Below, one piece after another: positions 21,801 through 32,999 of a stretch of DNA of 64,000 nucleotides. A program made the translations under genes and the position numbers. The notes under the pieces were generated by a model, which did no database searches, had not been told where the DNA came from, and saw only the letters and a program-made list of their open reading frames with translations. The number at the start of each line of letters is the position of its first letter. Position 1 is the first letter of the stretch. The stretch covers positions 1,901,935 to 1,965,934 of the forward strand of contig NMRA01000004.1 of assembly GCA_002633005.1 (NCBI GenBank), read 5' to 3'. This DNA comes from Phoronis australis. Its lineage: Eukaryota > Phoronida > Phoronidae.

Positions 21801-24800
21801 TGAAGAAAATTATGTTTAATTTCTGTATGCTTAACAAAGCAAACTGGTCATCACCTGTTCAACAAAATATTTGTAAGCTATGCTCCATTTCAATTTTGTA
21901 GATGTCCGATTTGAATACACCTTATTCACACAATTGTCAAATATTGTGCCATCTACTTTTTAACAGAACTTGCATATTCATCTTGATCTTGCAAAGAAAG
22001 GGAAGCTTCAATTGTAAAACGAATTATCATTTTGCTGTATCAGAACTTCTTGTTTCAGTGACGACGAGAAAAAGAGTATGATGGACATGCTGGCTAGACT
22101 TGAAAATATGGATGAACTGGAAGACGTGGAGTCTGATGAGGGTATTTGTTTGCAGTTTGAAATGAGTTTCATTATTGCCTGTAGTGTGACGTAATGTGTC
22201 CGCCAATGAAATCCGTAGAGTAGTTCTGGAAACATACTTGTTAACCTCTTGTGAACTATTTTGACTAGACATTCATTTGCTCTGTTGAAATGATGTGGCT
22301 CTTTAAATCTGTTTAATCAATTGGTATTTTTAGCCAAGGTTACCTGGTTGTTAATAGAAGTCATTCCAAGAAAAAGTTGCATGTATATATTTTATGACAG
22401 AATGTAAATTTTGCTCCTAAGGGATGATATAGTTTGTTGACCTTCTTACATCTCTGGTCAGTATTTGTGTGATAACTAGTACCTTTGATTTTGATTGTAG
22501 GTGACTTGGATTTAGAGGAAAGGTTGTCTGGAATTGATCTTGGTAATTATTGATTGAATCAAAGTTTTGTGAACTGTGTTCAGGCAGGGTCTGATTTGGC
22601 GAGTGGCAGCTCACAAAATGCGACCTTGGAATGCCCATAGCAACTTCAGCCCAAGCTCCCCTTGTCAAACACGTCTTCAACTTTTTAGTAGCGGAACTTG
22701 CTGTGACTTCAAGGCATAAGATTTCTGACCATTTCTGTGCTTTGCAACAATCCGATTGACGGGGTCTTGAACTCTTCTCGCACATTTAGACACTAAAAGA
22801 TAACTTTTTACAATCTCCGGGTTAAAGTTGAATTTCATGTTGTTTAGGTGGCTAAAACACGGAAATCGAATTTTTACTGTCATAAAATTGATCTCGTAAT
22901 ATTCCTTATTGTTACCAACAACCGTATCAAAACTATCAGCGATTGAATAAAATGTTTCAGGGTTTATTGAGGTTGGTCAACTTTAAAATTACGAAGTCGA
23001 AAATGACGCATGTACGCATTGCCTGTGACTTGAGTTGCCAGCTTATTCAGCAGCAATCCAAGACTGGATAAGCGTGAAACTGTTTTTAAACATCCTAGCT
23101 CTTCAGTTAAGAAGTCAACAATGACGGATAAAAACGGGTGAAATATTCCTTTAAGTGAGGTCGCATGGGTTGGTGTGCGCCCAAATGCAATTTTGGGCGA
23201 TTGCTCAGTATTTGTACCCTGCCTTATGCATACTAATGCTGCGGAATCCACTTAACTTTACTGAGAGTAGGATTCTTTCACATCTTTACCTTAAGGAGTC
23301 AAGAATTGTATTTGAATCCACTTAACTCTACTGAGAGTAGGATTCTTTCATATCTTTACCTTAAGGAGTCAAGAATTGTATTTGAATCCACTTAACTCTA
23401 CTGAGAGTAGGATTCTTTCATATCTTTACCTTAAGGAGTCAAGAGTTGTAGTTAAATAGACTATCAAATTGAATAGATACTCAATAACTTGGTTTTTTTG
23501 TCCCGTAACGGACAAAACAAATACTGTGGAGTCGCCCTTGTGTAAAGCACCCACCCATGATTGCTTGTGCGCACTAGTACACTGGGTATTATGCTATTAG
23601 GTAAGCTTTAGGTTACTTAGACATTGGCTATTGGATGGTGCATATACTTATTGGAACTTCATGAACATGGGGTTATGGAGGACCTTGTTGCATATTTGAC
23701 AAAATATCTTCAAATTATAGATTTTTTCCTCAGTAAAAATATTTTTTGCAGAAATCGGACAGTCTGTGGAATTTGATTTTTGGCTTTTCACCAATTCCTT
23801 AATTGGGTCACGGGACTATGCCTTTTTAATAAAATTTAGAACAAATAAATGTGCATTGATATTATTTAAACCTGATCAAATTTTATAAGAATAAGGCTGT
23901 TAACTATCAGCTGCCATGTTGTTTTTGACGACCTAGGTTTCAGGCTCATCCTGGGCCCTTCGTTTTAGTACTGGCAGAGAATTGCGTGTCACGTGGCCAC
24001 CTGCGGGCAGTACTTGGTTGTTGTCAAACACCACCTGGTGGCTATCACTTGAGAAGAGGCGCTGGTAAATGGCTGGTAATTTGTAGCCACTGTATCTAGC
24101 TTGTTACCCATGATTTCGACTGATTCTCGGATTTTGCGGTTCCAATATTTATTCTCTCTAGACAGTATTTTAACTGTTTGTTTGCAAATATTGTGTGAAG
24201 TATCCACACAGTGTTCTCCTTCGGCTGTAGGGTTGCCAGATGACATGACAACTGCCACGTACCGCCCACAGGTGGCCAGTACAGCAACGAAGGACCCACA
24301 ACGAGCCCGAAAGCTAGGTCCTCAAATACAATCAAGCCGGCGATAGATAACACGTTCATCCCTACACTATGTAATGACACCATCAGCTATGAACATTCAT
24401 TCCACAATGATTAAATTTCATTTCCTATAAATATTCAAGATGTGATTCTCAAAAATGCCGTTACATCGTATGGATAATGTTAAAATAAGTTGCCATCAAT
24501 GTTGCGTTGTTACCAAAAAAGGGTTTTGTGACCTAAAGTGGCAACCTCAAAATTTAACCAGCTTGCCAGGTTTAGTAAACTTTTCAGATAGCTATCACAG
24601 TTTTGCAAAGGTCGTAAGTGAGTGATGTTTCTTCTTCTTTACTCATATTGGAATGTTTGCCTGAGACCTACTGTATGTATGGTGTACTGGCTGTTTTATC
24701 GAAAATCTCAGATTGTGAGATTGCTAGTGTGTTAATAAAACAACAAAGAAAAGTCATGACCCATTTTAGCAGGCTAAGCAAGACTTTCTTTTTGAAAACA

Positions 24801-27800
24801 TGAACTACTTAAAAAATGCCTCACTCCTCCATCAATTTGAAAAAAAAACAAACCATAATTATGCTATTTTTTCCCCAACTTTTTTACTAACCCAGCCACG
24901 AGTAAATTTGACTTCCTGTTGCAATTTGTCCATCATAGATGGCGACCCAGATAAAATTTGGGAAAGGCTTACAGAGCAAGAGAGGAAGGAGTTCTCGGAA
25001 ATGATGTCTGATGGAAGACTGGCCAATTTGATAGAAATCTGGGAACCGTGGTGGGTTAGTAAGGTAAGTCGTAGAATTTAATCAATCCGTTACTTTTAGT
25101 GCCTTATAACATACAATGGAAAAGGTATTTCATTGCTTTCCGATGATATGATGTTAAATGACAATCTTTCTGACTCACTAGACTAAAGGTTTTTAGTAAG
25201 TGATTAAACCATTTGACATCCTTATAACTGCATCTGGTGGGGTCACATGAAGAAATATTGTTGCTGACCGAGAGGAAAACGGCATAGCAGGGAAACAAAG
25301 CAGTCTGGTACATCCTGTGTTAAGGTTTGTTATCTGTCTGATCTCGCCAAGAGTTCATGCAATGGGTATTAATTAGGCAGCAAAGTTAACACATTAGGAA
25401 TGGGTCACTTTTTAATCAAGAATCATGAATTAATTATGTGAAAGTTTATAATCATTTGGCTGGAATTTTAATGTTGATGAAATTACTCTGATTGGCCCAT
25501 CCTGTATTAAACTCTCCTATTTTGTGGAGGTGGAAATATGCATTTCATGACTGATCTTCTTCGCAAAATGCCAAGCGTTCCTGAGTTGATAGACAAGAGA
25601 GGCACATTCAGCTCCAATATTTAACCTTTTTGTCAGTTTCTTTGTGTGGTGCAGGCATTGCAACTCTGAATGAAATAATTCAAGTTAACTTGCATTACAA
25701 TGATCAATGACATAAGAAATAAAGGATTTTAGGTTGTGAAGAAGCAGGTAAGTGCTTGGGTTGCATTGTGGGTAAATAAGAGTAGATTTCAAAAAGAAAA
25801 TGGACTGTCTTGGACAAAACTCTGTCAGATTTCGCCAAGCTTGGATGAAGTTTTTGCCAGAGTTATTTGTCAGTTTAGTTGAACTTTTGTCACAATAGAT
25901 TATAATCGTTTTTGCTGAAATTTAGGCAGAGCTTAATTAACATTATTGTGACTTGACACTAATTGTTTGTGAATGGACTTTCTCAGTAAGTTGTCTCGAT
26001 TTTACTTTAGTGCATGGAGCAACAGCTGTTGAGATTTATTCCCAGAAATACATTCTTGTCGAAAGGTATTGAACATTTCGTCACAGTTTTGTGTGTCGTC
26101 AAAACTGTTGAGTTTTGGCATTGTCCAGTTAATATTGAAAGGTACTGTGCTTAAGAATGAGGGCGGTGTTAGTCATTTCAGGACAGACCTGTTGTTATAA
26201 ATATATTGTTTTCAAGTGTGACGAATCTTCCACATTATAGCGCGTCTTTAGTGTACAAACAAGCACAAGTGTTGATTGTCGACATTCATTATCTGCCGAA
26301 GTGGTCAGTTTCCTTGACGTGTCAGTGTAAAACACCAGTACGTTCTCTGTGATTTTGTTTTTCCCATCTTATAGGACTCATTAATACAAGAGATTGAACC
26401 CAAGATGAATGCAAAAAAGAGAAATGCTAAAAGTGAGCGAGTTGTCAGAGAGAAGCCCCTAAATGTGGTGACCATGGGAGATCATGGTGTGCTGCGTCCA
26501 GTGCCAAGAGAACAGAGCAGCACATCTCAAGATGACATTGTAACAGTGAAAAGGGAAGAGGCAACACCTAGTGTTATCCTTGGGAATGATCCTCCCTCGC
26601 AGAGTGTGAAGGACAGGTGCCCAGCTGTTGCGAAGAACATTCCAGATTTGAGCAAAGTTTTACCAGTGCGTATTGTAATTTCGGTGTAGATTTATGTAGA
26701 ATTGTTGTGATACATTTCATCTGTAGTTTGTCTGTTTTATTTAGATTTGGTGGGTTTTTACTGTTGGACATTTGATCTCATTGTTTTTATGGTCAGCTGC
26801 TTCCCTTCACTTTCTGAAGATGTCTTATTTCATAAGTGACTGTCTTTAGTAGATGAAAGTCATACTAAAGTACTAAGGGCTGTTCCAGCAAAATCTGTAT
26901 GGGAGGGGGGGGAAGGCACTTTTATTTCGTACCCACCGCCCATATTTTTCATTTATTTCTCCAACCCATGACCCATAATTTTTTAATTATTTTTAATAGG
27001 TTAAAATATAAAATCCAACACTTGCAAACAAACTGCCTCCAGGAGGACCTGTTAAGAACTTAGATGACTGACAGACAAGAACTAGTTGTCTTGTCCAATA
27101 TAGTCAAAAACTAAAGTAGCCTGTGAGCAATACTTTTGGCAGCCACCAGGTGTCTCGGTTCACCATGTGTCTATAATTTCAATGAACATTTTTTCATTTA
27201 TAAGGATCTATGAATCTCAAACTGTCTCCACGAACTCTTCTATACTTCTATGTCAAGTGATTATTGGAACTTGTTTATCTTACTCCTCATACTTTTTATT
27301 TAAAAATCATCAATTTTCTTATATGTGTTAACACCAGTTCAGTGTTGCATAACTTTTCAATTCAATAGGACTGCAGACAAACAGTTGGCTCAAATCAAGT
27401 TGCCCATGACTTGATTAATGGCTTAGTGAACATATTGCACTCTGTTCACTGGCAATATGGGCTTTTTTGTATTGGGACAAGTTAGGATATATGCCAATTG
27501 CATTTTTTTGGGATTTGACGGCTGAAGTAAACAACCTGTCAACATTAACAGGTCAAAAAATACCACCCATTTTTTAGGCATCACTTCTTACAGGAACGAC
27601 CACCCATAATTTGAGTTTTTTTCTGAAGACCACCACCCATGAATTTTTATTTCTACTGCCGTCCCCCCCCCTCCCACACGGATTTTACTGGAACAGCCCT
27701 AAAGTATATCGTGTTTAGTCTGTGAATTAGTAAGTAAATTTGCCTTCATAATTTTCTTGGTGCCTAGTCAGCCAGTGATTTAGTCTATTGTCAGCATTTA

Positions 27801-30800
27801 AAATTAATTGGAAGCTTTAGCTTTGCAAGGACTTCACTTTCTCACAGGGTCAATCGTTTGTCTGCAGATTATGTTAAAAATTTAGACCCTAGTTTTTCGT
27901 TTCCAAAAACAAAATTTTTCTCTGAATTATGCCGCAGCTGCGATCTACTGATGCCTGAATGCCGAGTGTATTATTTCTCAAAACCGGAAAAGATCAGGCC
28001 TTCTGTAGAATGAATAAACAAGTTCTTGAACGCATCTGCTGCAAAACGTTCAGCAATCAATTGTTGGCCACAATGTATCGAATTTGATGGCAGTTTTTGG
28101 AAATGAAAACCAAGAATTACGGTATCTACTTCTGAAATATGGAAATTCCATTTGTTGAATTCTCTATATCTGTAAATGAAGAATAATTTTATGACTTTCA
28201 TCGGTTATCGTGGAAAACTGTGGATTTTACAAAATATGCAGTGCAGCTGCAGTCTTTGCACTACACACACAATCAGGTAATTTGATTGTGGTGCACAGAC
28301 ATTTTTGTTGTGACTCAAATTTTGATTGCTGACCTATTCTCAATGGGAATGTGGTACTCTCAGAGGTGCAAAAAAAATCGAATGTTATTGAAAACATGGT
28401 TATTGAATGTACATTTCTCTTTCGGCGCCACGTATTCCACTAAACAGTGGTGAAATTGGCTGTTGTTTTGGAAAGAAAATTGCATACCTGGATTCAGTAC
28501 CTAACCTTGGAAGTCGTGGTTCAAGTACAAATTTGCTTGTTCAAAGTATGCCACTTTAAAGTACAGAGACTAGATCCTGGACCCCGGACTAAGCAAGATT
28601 CCAATGAAGTGTGTGCTAGACATTAGTCACATTTATTTAATGCTGTAACTATGATTTTGTACCTCTTTCACAGAAAAGCAAGCCATCACCTGACGTGTGT
28701 TACAATTTGGTGAACGTTCTGTATGGTTACGCGTACACAGTGAGGCTTCACAATGGCGATCACATGCACATGGTGCGACAATGTGTCCAGGTATGTAGCA
28801 CATGCACATGAGTGTCATTTTGCCTAGGTGTGTATCACATGCACGTGTTGTGACAATGTGCCCAGGTACATATCACATGCACATGGTGTGACAATTTGCC
28901 CAGGTACATATCACATGCACATGGTGGGACAATGTGTCCAGGTACATGCCACATAACCTGGTTGTCTATGACGTGTTGTACAAGTAAAATTGACTTCTAT
29001 CTTCGGCCATAATTGCCTGTCACAGACCAGGTCATCAGTGACGTGAGTACTATTCTCCCCACTCTTCCTCCCTGAGAGAAGGAGATGCAATATATCTTGA
29101 CTGATGTTGACTGTGACCTGTCCAGTGTCATATTTTCAAATGTGTGCTTAAGAATATTTTTGATTTAAAAGATCACAAAATTCAAATATGTGTGTTAATG
29201 GCTAATACCCGTGGGATATGGTCAGAAATGTGTAAGATTATTCTCTAAGTTTTACAAGAAATTCACGTACTCGTCTAGATCTAGCATTGAGTGGGCCAAG
29301 TGGTACATAGTTTAGTACATATGACTCATTTAGGAAAGAGAGTGTTTAGACCTGTCATAAAACGTTTGCCTGAATTTGTGCTATTGCAGGAGTTGATGTT
29401 GCTGTCTGATGTTATTGGTAGCAGCAAAAACTATAGCAGCACGGAGCAGGCAATACAGGGCTGTCTTCAGTGTTTGCGAGAGGTATGGCTTCTTGTTGTA
29501 TTGATGGTTTTGTTGTGCATCCGCATATACATGTGGGTGCATATTATTGTCATCTTCCTCTGAGTAGGCTGGCATCCAACAGGAATCTGGGCATGTATCC
29601 CCCTTTAGAGAACTTGATGAGAATGGGTGGCATCCGCTCATAGACAACTCTTTATGGCCTCATTGTGTCCTCATTATGTCGGTCGTCCGATGCTTATCTT
29701 GCAAATGCAACATTAATAGTTCAACAGAATGCAACTTTGTATTTGAGGGGATGTTGGCAGATACATGTAACTTGAGAAAGCAAGAAAAAGAACAATGCCA
29801 CTTAGTGCTGAGATATTAATGGAAATGAATATTCCTTTCACAAATTTTATTCTGACATTGATAACGTTATCATGACAATTTTCTGCTGTTATCTGTGTGA
29901 AAATGTCACATTCCTATACAGCAACTACTTGGTTCAAAGAAAAAAATTCAAACTTATAGTAAGGATACAAAATGTTGAGGAAATTCGCTATTAATTGTGT
30001 AAATGATTTTGGCACTTGAAGGCTGTCAGGAGTTTGCAACATTGTACGTGCAGTGCGATAAGTCGTGATAAGTTTTTAGGGATACAAGACAATGCGATCT
30101 GTCACAGTTGCGGCATTGTGACATATTGGTGTCTAGCACATGTCCAATAGTTGATGTGCCCTCAGTTGCAGCTTTTTTAATGTGTTTGCTTCTGTGCCAT
30201 GAAGTTCTTTGATTGGGTCTTCATGCACTCGAGCTTATATGTTCCTATCTAGGGGGATAACGGAAAACAGACGGAATTCCTTGAATGTGACTTTTTTTCG
30301 CGAAATTAGAATTTTCAAAGTGGAACTTTTATGTTTCTGTAACAAATACCATAATTCCAGTATTTTTGTTTGTAATTACCAAAAGTTAGGAACATAATCG
30401 TCAAATTTGTTACATTCTGGACACAAATCAATGGAGGATCATTTTGCAGCAGACATGTTGAAGTAGTTGTTCATTGTTGCTGAGAAATGATAAACCTGGT
30501 GTGTAGCAAATTATCAATGAAACGGAACAGCGTAAAATGTGAGGCAATTGCCAAATCAATTGAGTATATGTTAATTATCCCTTTAAAATAGTACAATGGA
30601 ATGTGATGTTGCAAAGTGGAATTTAGTATCAGCTAAAATGGACTTCTCTGTTTTTGAAAATGGAAAACAGGGTCTCTGCCTATTTTCATACAAACTTGAG
30701 GATTTCTTAGACTTGAGTTCCAATTTCAAATTTTGGCAACAGTGGTCAGCATTTTAGATTTTGTTTCTTGGAGATTTGCTAGAAATATACACTGTTATGA

Positions 30801-32820
30801 TGGGAACTCTAAACTGATCCGACCTTCAACTGCCTCCGCGCGTAAGTCTTTTCGCGCCAAAGTTAATTTCTAAAGTGTGGATGATGTGTATAACTTCATG
30901 CAGTAACCCTAAGAAATTTTCAAATTTCTCTACCAATTTACCCGCCACAGAACTTATTTTGATGCAGCGATAGTTTTTATAGAAAGCCAAAGCTCTCTAC
31001 GAGTCGGATGAGTTCTCGCTCTCAATACTTGAAGACGTGCAGAAGATCATCTCCGGTCCAAGCCAGCGTTCGTCGATGTTTTATGTCATGGCTGCTCTGT
31101 CAGATATGCGGAGCTTGTACCACCAAGCTGTGAAGGTGGTGTCTTCAGGTGTGTTGAAAATGATGGCCTCAAAGCTCTGTTGCTTTCACTGAATGTTCTT
31201 GGTTTTGAATTTAAACTTATTCTGAAAATGTCTGCATTGTACTTTCATACGCAGTGTGATTTAATTGAAAATTACAAGACCTGTTCAGTGTTCAAATTTG
31301 AGTGTTTTTGTGACATTGGCACAGGTAGGGCAAAGTTCGCAGTACACACATGCCCCTCGGGCACATTTACTTGTCCTTTGATGACCTCGGGCGCATGATT
31401 ACGGCGATCAAATTTCAACTGTTTTATTTTTTTCTCAATAATAGGCCAGGTATTTTGTCGTTGGCAATAGTCATCTTAAGAGTCACTCTTTTGTCACTTA
31501 CTAATGCAGTGTCAATGTTCATAGATATTACCAAGAGCGACACAAAGGCTGGGGACATCGCCAAACTTAAGTCTGAGAAACAATCATACTTTCATGTTGA
31601 AAAGCGCATGGACTTTCTTCTGAGTTGGACACAAAGTTTAGGCAGTTCCCTTCACCGACTGCTTCCTGAGATTGCATTTGAACACGGTATGTTTTCTGTT
31701 TAACTTTTAAGCACTGTTACCTGAGTGGCATGAATCTTGATGTTTGTTTGTATGGGCTGACACACACGCGCACACACACACGCACGCACACACAAACATG
31801 CGGGCACATATTGCTGTAATCTGCCTGGTGTCTTGATGCCACTGATGTTGACTCTGTTGTTTGGCGGTCCGTTAATTGTTCTTCTTTGTGTGTGTGAATA
31901 CGTGTCCTGTGTATTTGGGTGAATGAATTGTGTTTCGTGAGTCCGTTCCGTGTTTGCGAGTCAGTGAACGGTGTTCGCAGGTACGTGAGTCGCGTTCGTG
32001 CATCTGACCGTGTTTATGAATCGTTAACTGTGTAGTTTGGGTACCTTGAATAACTAACAGCCATTGAATTAGGATGTTTACTGTCATAAGGGTTTCTATT
32101 TCAAGTCACCTGCAATTGGGGCAGTTGCATTTTCAAATTTACAGTTGAAGGATTGACCAACCCTGATAAAGCCTGGAGAGTTGCTGATGGCTTTGATGTT
32201 CTTATTGCCAATGAATTTATTAACCATATCATGATGTCATGATAGGAATATTATGAGACTGGTTTTATAAGAGTAAATGACCGAATTTCTCTTTTGTTGT
32301 TGCCAGCTTTCATCTTTGTTTATTGACCATACTTGAATCCTTTTATACATGTAGGTACTTGACATTGTATCAAACCTATCAGTACACTGTTACCTGGGGG
32401 AACACATGAGAAAAAATCTGTTCCCAAGCGCTTAATGAGAACAAGATGTAATCGTGAGGAGAAACATTATCTACCCTGATTGTATATGTGTAACATTATC
32501 TACCCTGATTTTATACGTGTAACATTAAAAACGCATACACCACTAAAAAGGTTCTAGCCAAAGATGCTACTGCATGTGGCTTTTTTTTGCTCGTACTTTA
32601 CCCAGAGATCGTTGCTTCAACCATGTGAAAGTGCAATATATCCTGTATGTATTCCTTGGCATGCATAAAATATGTTTTTTGTCTTTTAAGTTGCTAGTAA
32701 TTGTTTCCTGCTTCAGGGAGCTTGTTCATAGAGCTTGCTGACCATCAGGACACTAAGACTGCAGTGGAGACATCTGGTGTAATGAAAAAGAAGGCGCTGA
32801 TTGAAGAAGTACCAAGCTGA
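18746..32820 (+). CDS. ZNHIT2: ZNHIT2, HIT zinc-finger protein, 11 exons
   Basis: Exons 18746-18804, 21225-21374, 22059-22141, 22501-22542, 24939-25063, 26375-26665, 28674-28790, 29390-29482, 30983-31148, 31525-31686 and 32717-32820 join in frame at GT-AG sites with matching phases, giving 463 codons plus stop (human is about 400). Residues 15-51 form a HIT zinc finger with ligands C15, C18, C30, C33, C38, C42, H48 and C51 (CPRCGVQYCSQVC). An acidic linker (90-112) follows, then the family block IWERLTEQERKEF...EPWWVSK, the PDVCYNLVNVLYGYAYT block, the KRMDFLLSWT helix and the conserved C-terminal ALIEEVPS. The protein works with R2TP/RUVBL1-RUVBL2 in U5 snRNP assembly. The ATG follows gaaag and sits just before the zinc finger as expected. 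Confidence 0.95.
18805..21224. other. ZNHIT2 intron 1
   Basis: Non-coding. Two direct copies of TGTGA(T/C)GGACGTACG, at 20755-20769 and 20954-20968, suggest the ends of an unidentified repeat. Nothing else recognised. Confidence 0.5.
21225..21374 (+). CDS. ZNHIT2: ZNHIT2 exon 2: HIT zinc finger core
   Basis: Acceptor gattttcag|CTGTTT and donor GCCAG|gtaaat. Encodes CLTEKSKYTCPRCGVQYC, SQVCYKSEKHGQCSE and AFYKDCFMEGLKNYTA, the remaining six zinc ligands and the following helix. Ends in phase 2. Confidence 0.95.
22059..22141 (+). CDS. ZNHIT2: ZNHIT2 exon 3
   Basis: Acceptor cttgtttcag|TGACG and donor GAGG|gtattt. Encodes a charged helix (DDEKKSMMDMLARLENMDEL) running into the acidic linker. 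Phase 2 in, phase 1 out. Confidence 0.9.
22501..22542 (+). CDS. ZNHIT2: ZNHIT2 exon 4 (42-nt microexon)
   Basis: Acceptor ttgattgtag|GTGACT and donor CTTG|gtaatt. Reads GDLDLEERLSGID, the acidic linker before the IWERL block; the phase fits both neighbours. It is short but needed to keep the known ZNHIT2 order (DLEERL.G.DL, then the WERL block). Confidence 0.88.
23244..23453. repeat. tandem repeat, three 70-bp units
   Basis: Three units of exactly 70 bp starting at 23244, 23314 and 23384, each beginning GAATCCACTTAACT and containing the small palindrome CTACTGAGAGTAG (TTACT in the first). Units differ at only a few positions. It lies in ZNHIT2 intron 4 and has no coding role. Confidence 0.95.
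23927..24323 (-). mobile_element. Penelope-like retroelement 3' remnant with inverted flanking arms
   Basis: A minus-strand frame (24258-23989) contains VKILSRENKYWNRKIRESVEI-type sequence (written here in part: SRENKYWNRKIRESVEI). This resembles the RE...R.I.E[AS].[HE]I motif near the C-terminus of GIY-YIG-bearing Penelope-like elements. About 100 bp at each end are inverted copies of each other (GACCTAGGTTTCAGGCTC at the left, its counterpart at 24311-24323 and inward), as seen with inverted pLTRs in that group. No reverse transcriptase is present, so this is a 5'-truncated, dead copy. Assignment is by motif memory, not by alignment. Confidence 0.45.
24939..25063 (+). CDS. ZNHIT2: ZNHIT2 exon 5: WERL/EPWW block
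   Basis: Acceptor tccatcatag|ATGGCG and donor AAG|gtaagt. Encodes DPDKIWERLTEQERKEFSEM and LANLIEIWEPWWVSK, the best conserved part of the family after the zinc finger. Phase 1 in, phase 0 out. Confidence 0.95.
26375..26665 (+). CDS. ZNHIT2: ZNHIT2 exon 6: disordered linker
   Basis: Acceptor cccatcttatag|GACTCA and donor TTACCA|gtgcgt. A polar, probably disordered stretch of 97 residues ending NIPDLSKVLP; the latter corresponds to the segment before the PDVCYNLVNVLY block. Phase 0 on both sides. Confidence 0.88.
26877..27699. mobile_element. Harbinger-like MITE in ZNHIT2 intron 6
   Basis: 823 bp bounded by inverted repeats of about 36 bp (GGGCTGTTCCAG(C/T)AAAATC...GGGAGGGGGGGG) and by a TAA duplication (26874-26876 and 27700-27702). 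A TWA target site with GGGC-starting ends is typical of PIF/Harbinger elements. No transposase frame, so non-autonomous. Confidence 0.85.
28674..28790 (+). CDS. ZNHIT2: ZNHIT2 exon 7: PDVCYNLVNVLY block
   Basis: Acceptor acctctttcacag|AAAAGC and donor GTCCAG|gtatgt. Reads PSPDVCYNLVNVLYGYAYTV and on to MHMVRQCVQ, matching the conserved central helix of ZNHIT2. Its last 31 bases are the first unit of a 38-bp minisatellite. Phase 0 on both sides. Confidence 0.94.
28760..28948 (+). repeat. 38-bp minisatellite spanning the exon 7 splice donor
   Basis: Five units of 37-38 bp (starts 28760, 28798, 28835, 28873, 28911) of the form TCACATGCACATGGTG.GAC then AAT.TG.CCAGGTACATA. Unit 1 is the last 31 bases of exon 7 plus gtatgta; every later unit carries its own donor-like CCAG|GTACAT (unit 2 CTAG|GTGTGT). 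Retention to later donors meets an in-frame TGA in unit 2. Confidence 0.92.
29390..29482 (+). CDS. ZNHIT2: ZNHIT2 exon 8
   Basis: Acceptor gtgctattgcag|GAGTTG and donor CGAGAG|gtatgg. Encodes ELMLLSDVIGSSKNY and TEQAIQGCLQCLRE, a helical segment. Phase 0 on both sides. Confidence 0.92.
30983..31148 (+). CDS. ZNHIT2: ZNHIT2 exon 9
   Basis: Acceptor gtttttatag|AAAGCC and donor TCTTCAG|gtgtgt. Encodes helices KAKALYESDEFSLSILEDV and FYVMAALSDMRSLYHQAVK. Phase 0 in, phase 1 out. Confidence 0.92.
31525..31686 (+). CDS. ZNHIT2: ZNHIT2 exon 10: KRMDFLLSWT helix
   Basis: Acceptor aatgttcatag|ATATTA and donor CACG|gtatgt. The KSEKQSYFHVEKRMDFLLSW segment matches the late conserved helix of the family (…KCQFLLAWT in human). 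Phase 1 on both sides. Confidence 0.94.
31760..31797. repeat. CA/CG-containing microsatellite
   Basis: A run of CA dinucleotides with CG interruptions in ZNHIT2 intron 10. Confidence 0.85.
32717..32820 (+). CDS. ZNHIT2: ZNHIT2 exon 11: terminal exon, first copy
   Basis: Acceptor gtttcctgcttcag|GGAGCT; ends at TGA 32818-32820. Reads SLFIELADHQDTKTAV and KKKALIEEVPS, the last residues matching the conserved C-terminus. A second AG (ttcatag|AGC, exon start 32732) is 15 bases downstream and in frame; it would drop five residues. The first has the better pyrimidine tract. Confidence 0.92.
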
Positions 32821-32993
32821 TGATGTGCACTTTGAGTTCTTGTCACAAGCACTCAAATCTCCCAATAACTCAACGATATTTATTAATATTACACAGTATT
32901 GGTGCATGTGGTGGATACCAGGAACAGATAGATTCAAGGTCAACGGCATGTGTTTTTGTCAATTTTTATTCATTGTGTCATTTCTGAAAGGAT

Positions 32994-32999
32994 AATAAA
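32994..32999 (+). terminator. AATAAA polyadenylation signal, ZNHIT2 copy 1
   Basis: AATAAA about 175 bases after the stop codon in an AT-rich 3' UTR, followed by a T-rich stretch (ctatttttttattctcc). Confidence 0.6.

Larger units (their letters stand above)
22543..24938. other. ZNHIT2 intron 4
   Basis: Holds the 3 x 70-bp tandem repeat and the Penelope-like remnant listed separately. At 22583-23228 short inverted GGCAGGGT ends hint at another small DNA element, too weak to call. No coding exon found. Confidence 0.55.

Noticed and set aside
22583-23228. Possible DNA element with GGCAGGGT inverted ends in ZNHIT2 intron 4
   Set aside because: The inverted match is only about nine bases and no target duplication is visible.
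28791-28872. Extended exon 7 using the third-unit donor (75 bases, divisible by three)
   Set aside because: The extension hits an in-frame TGA in the second repeat unit, so it cannot be coding.
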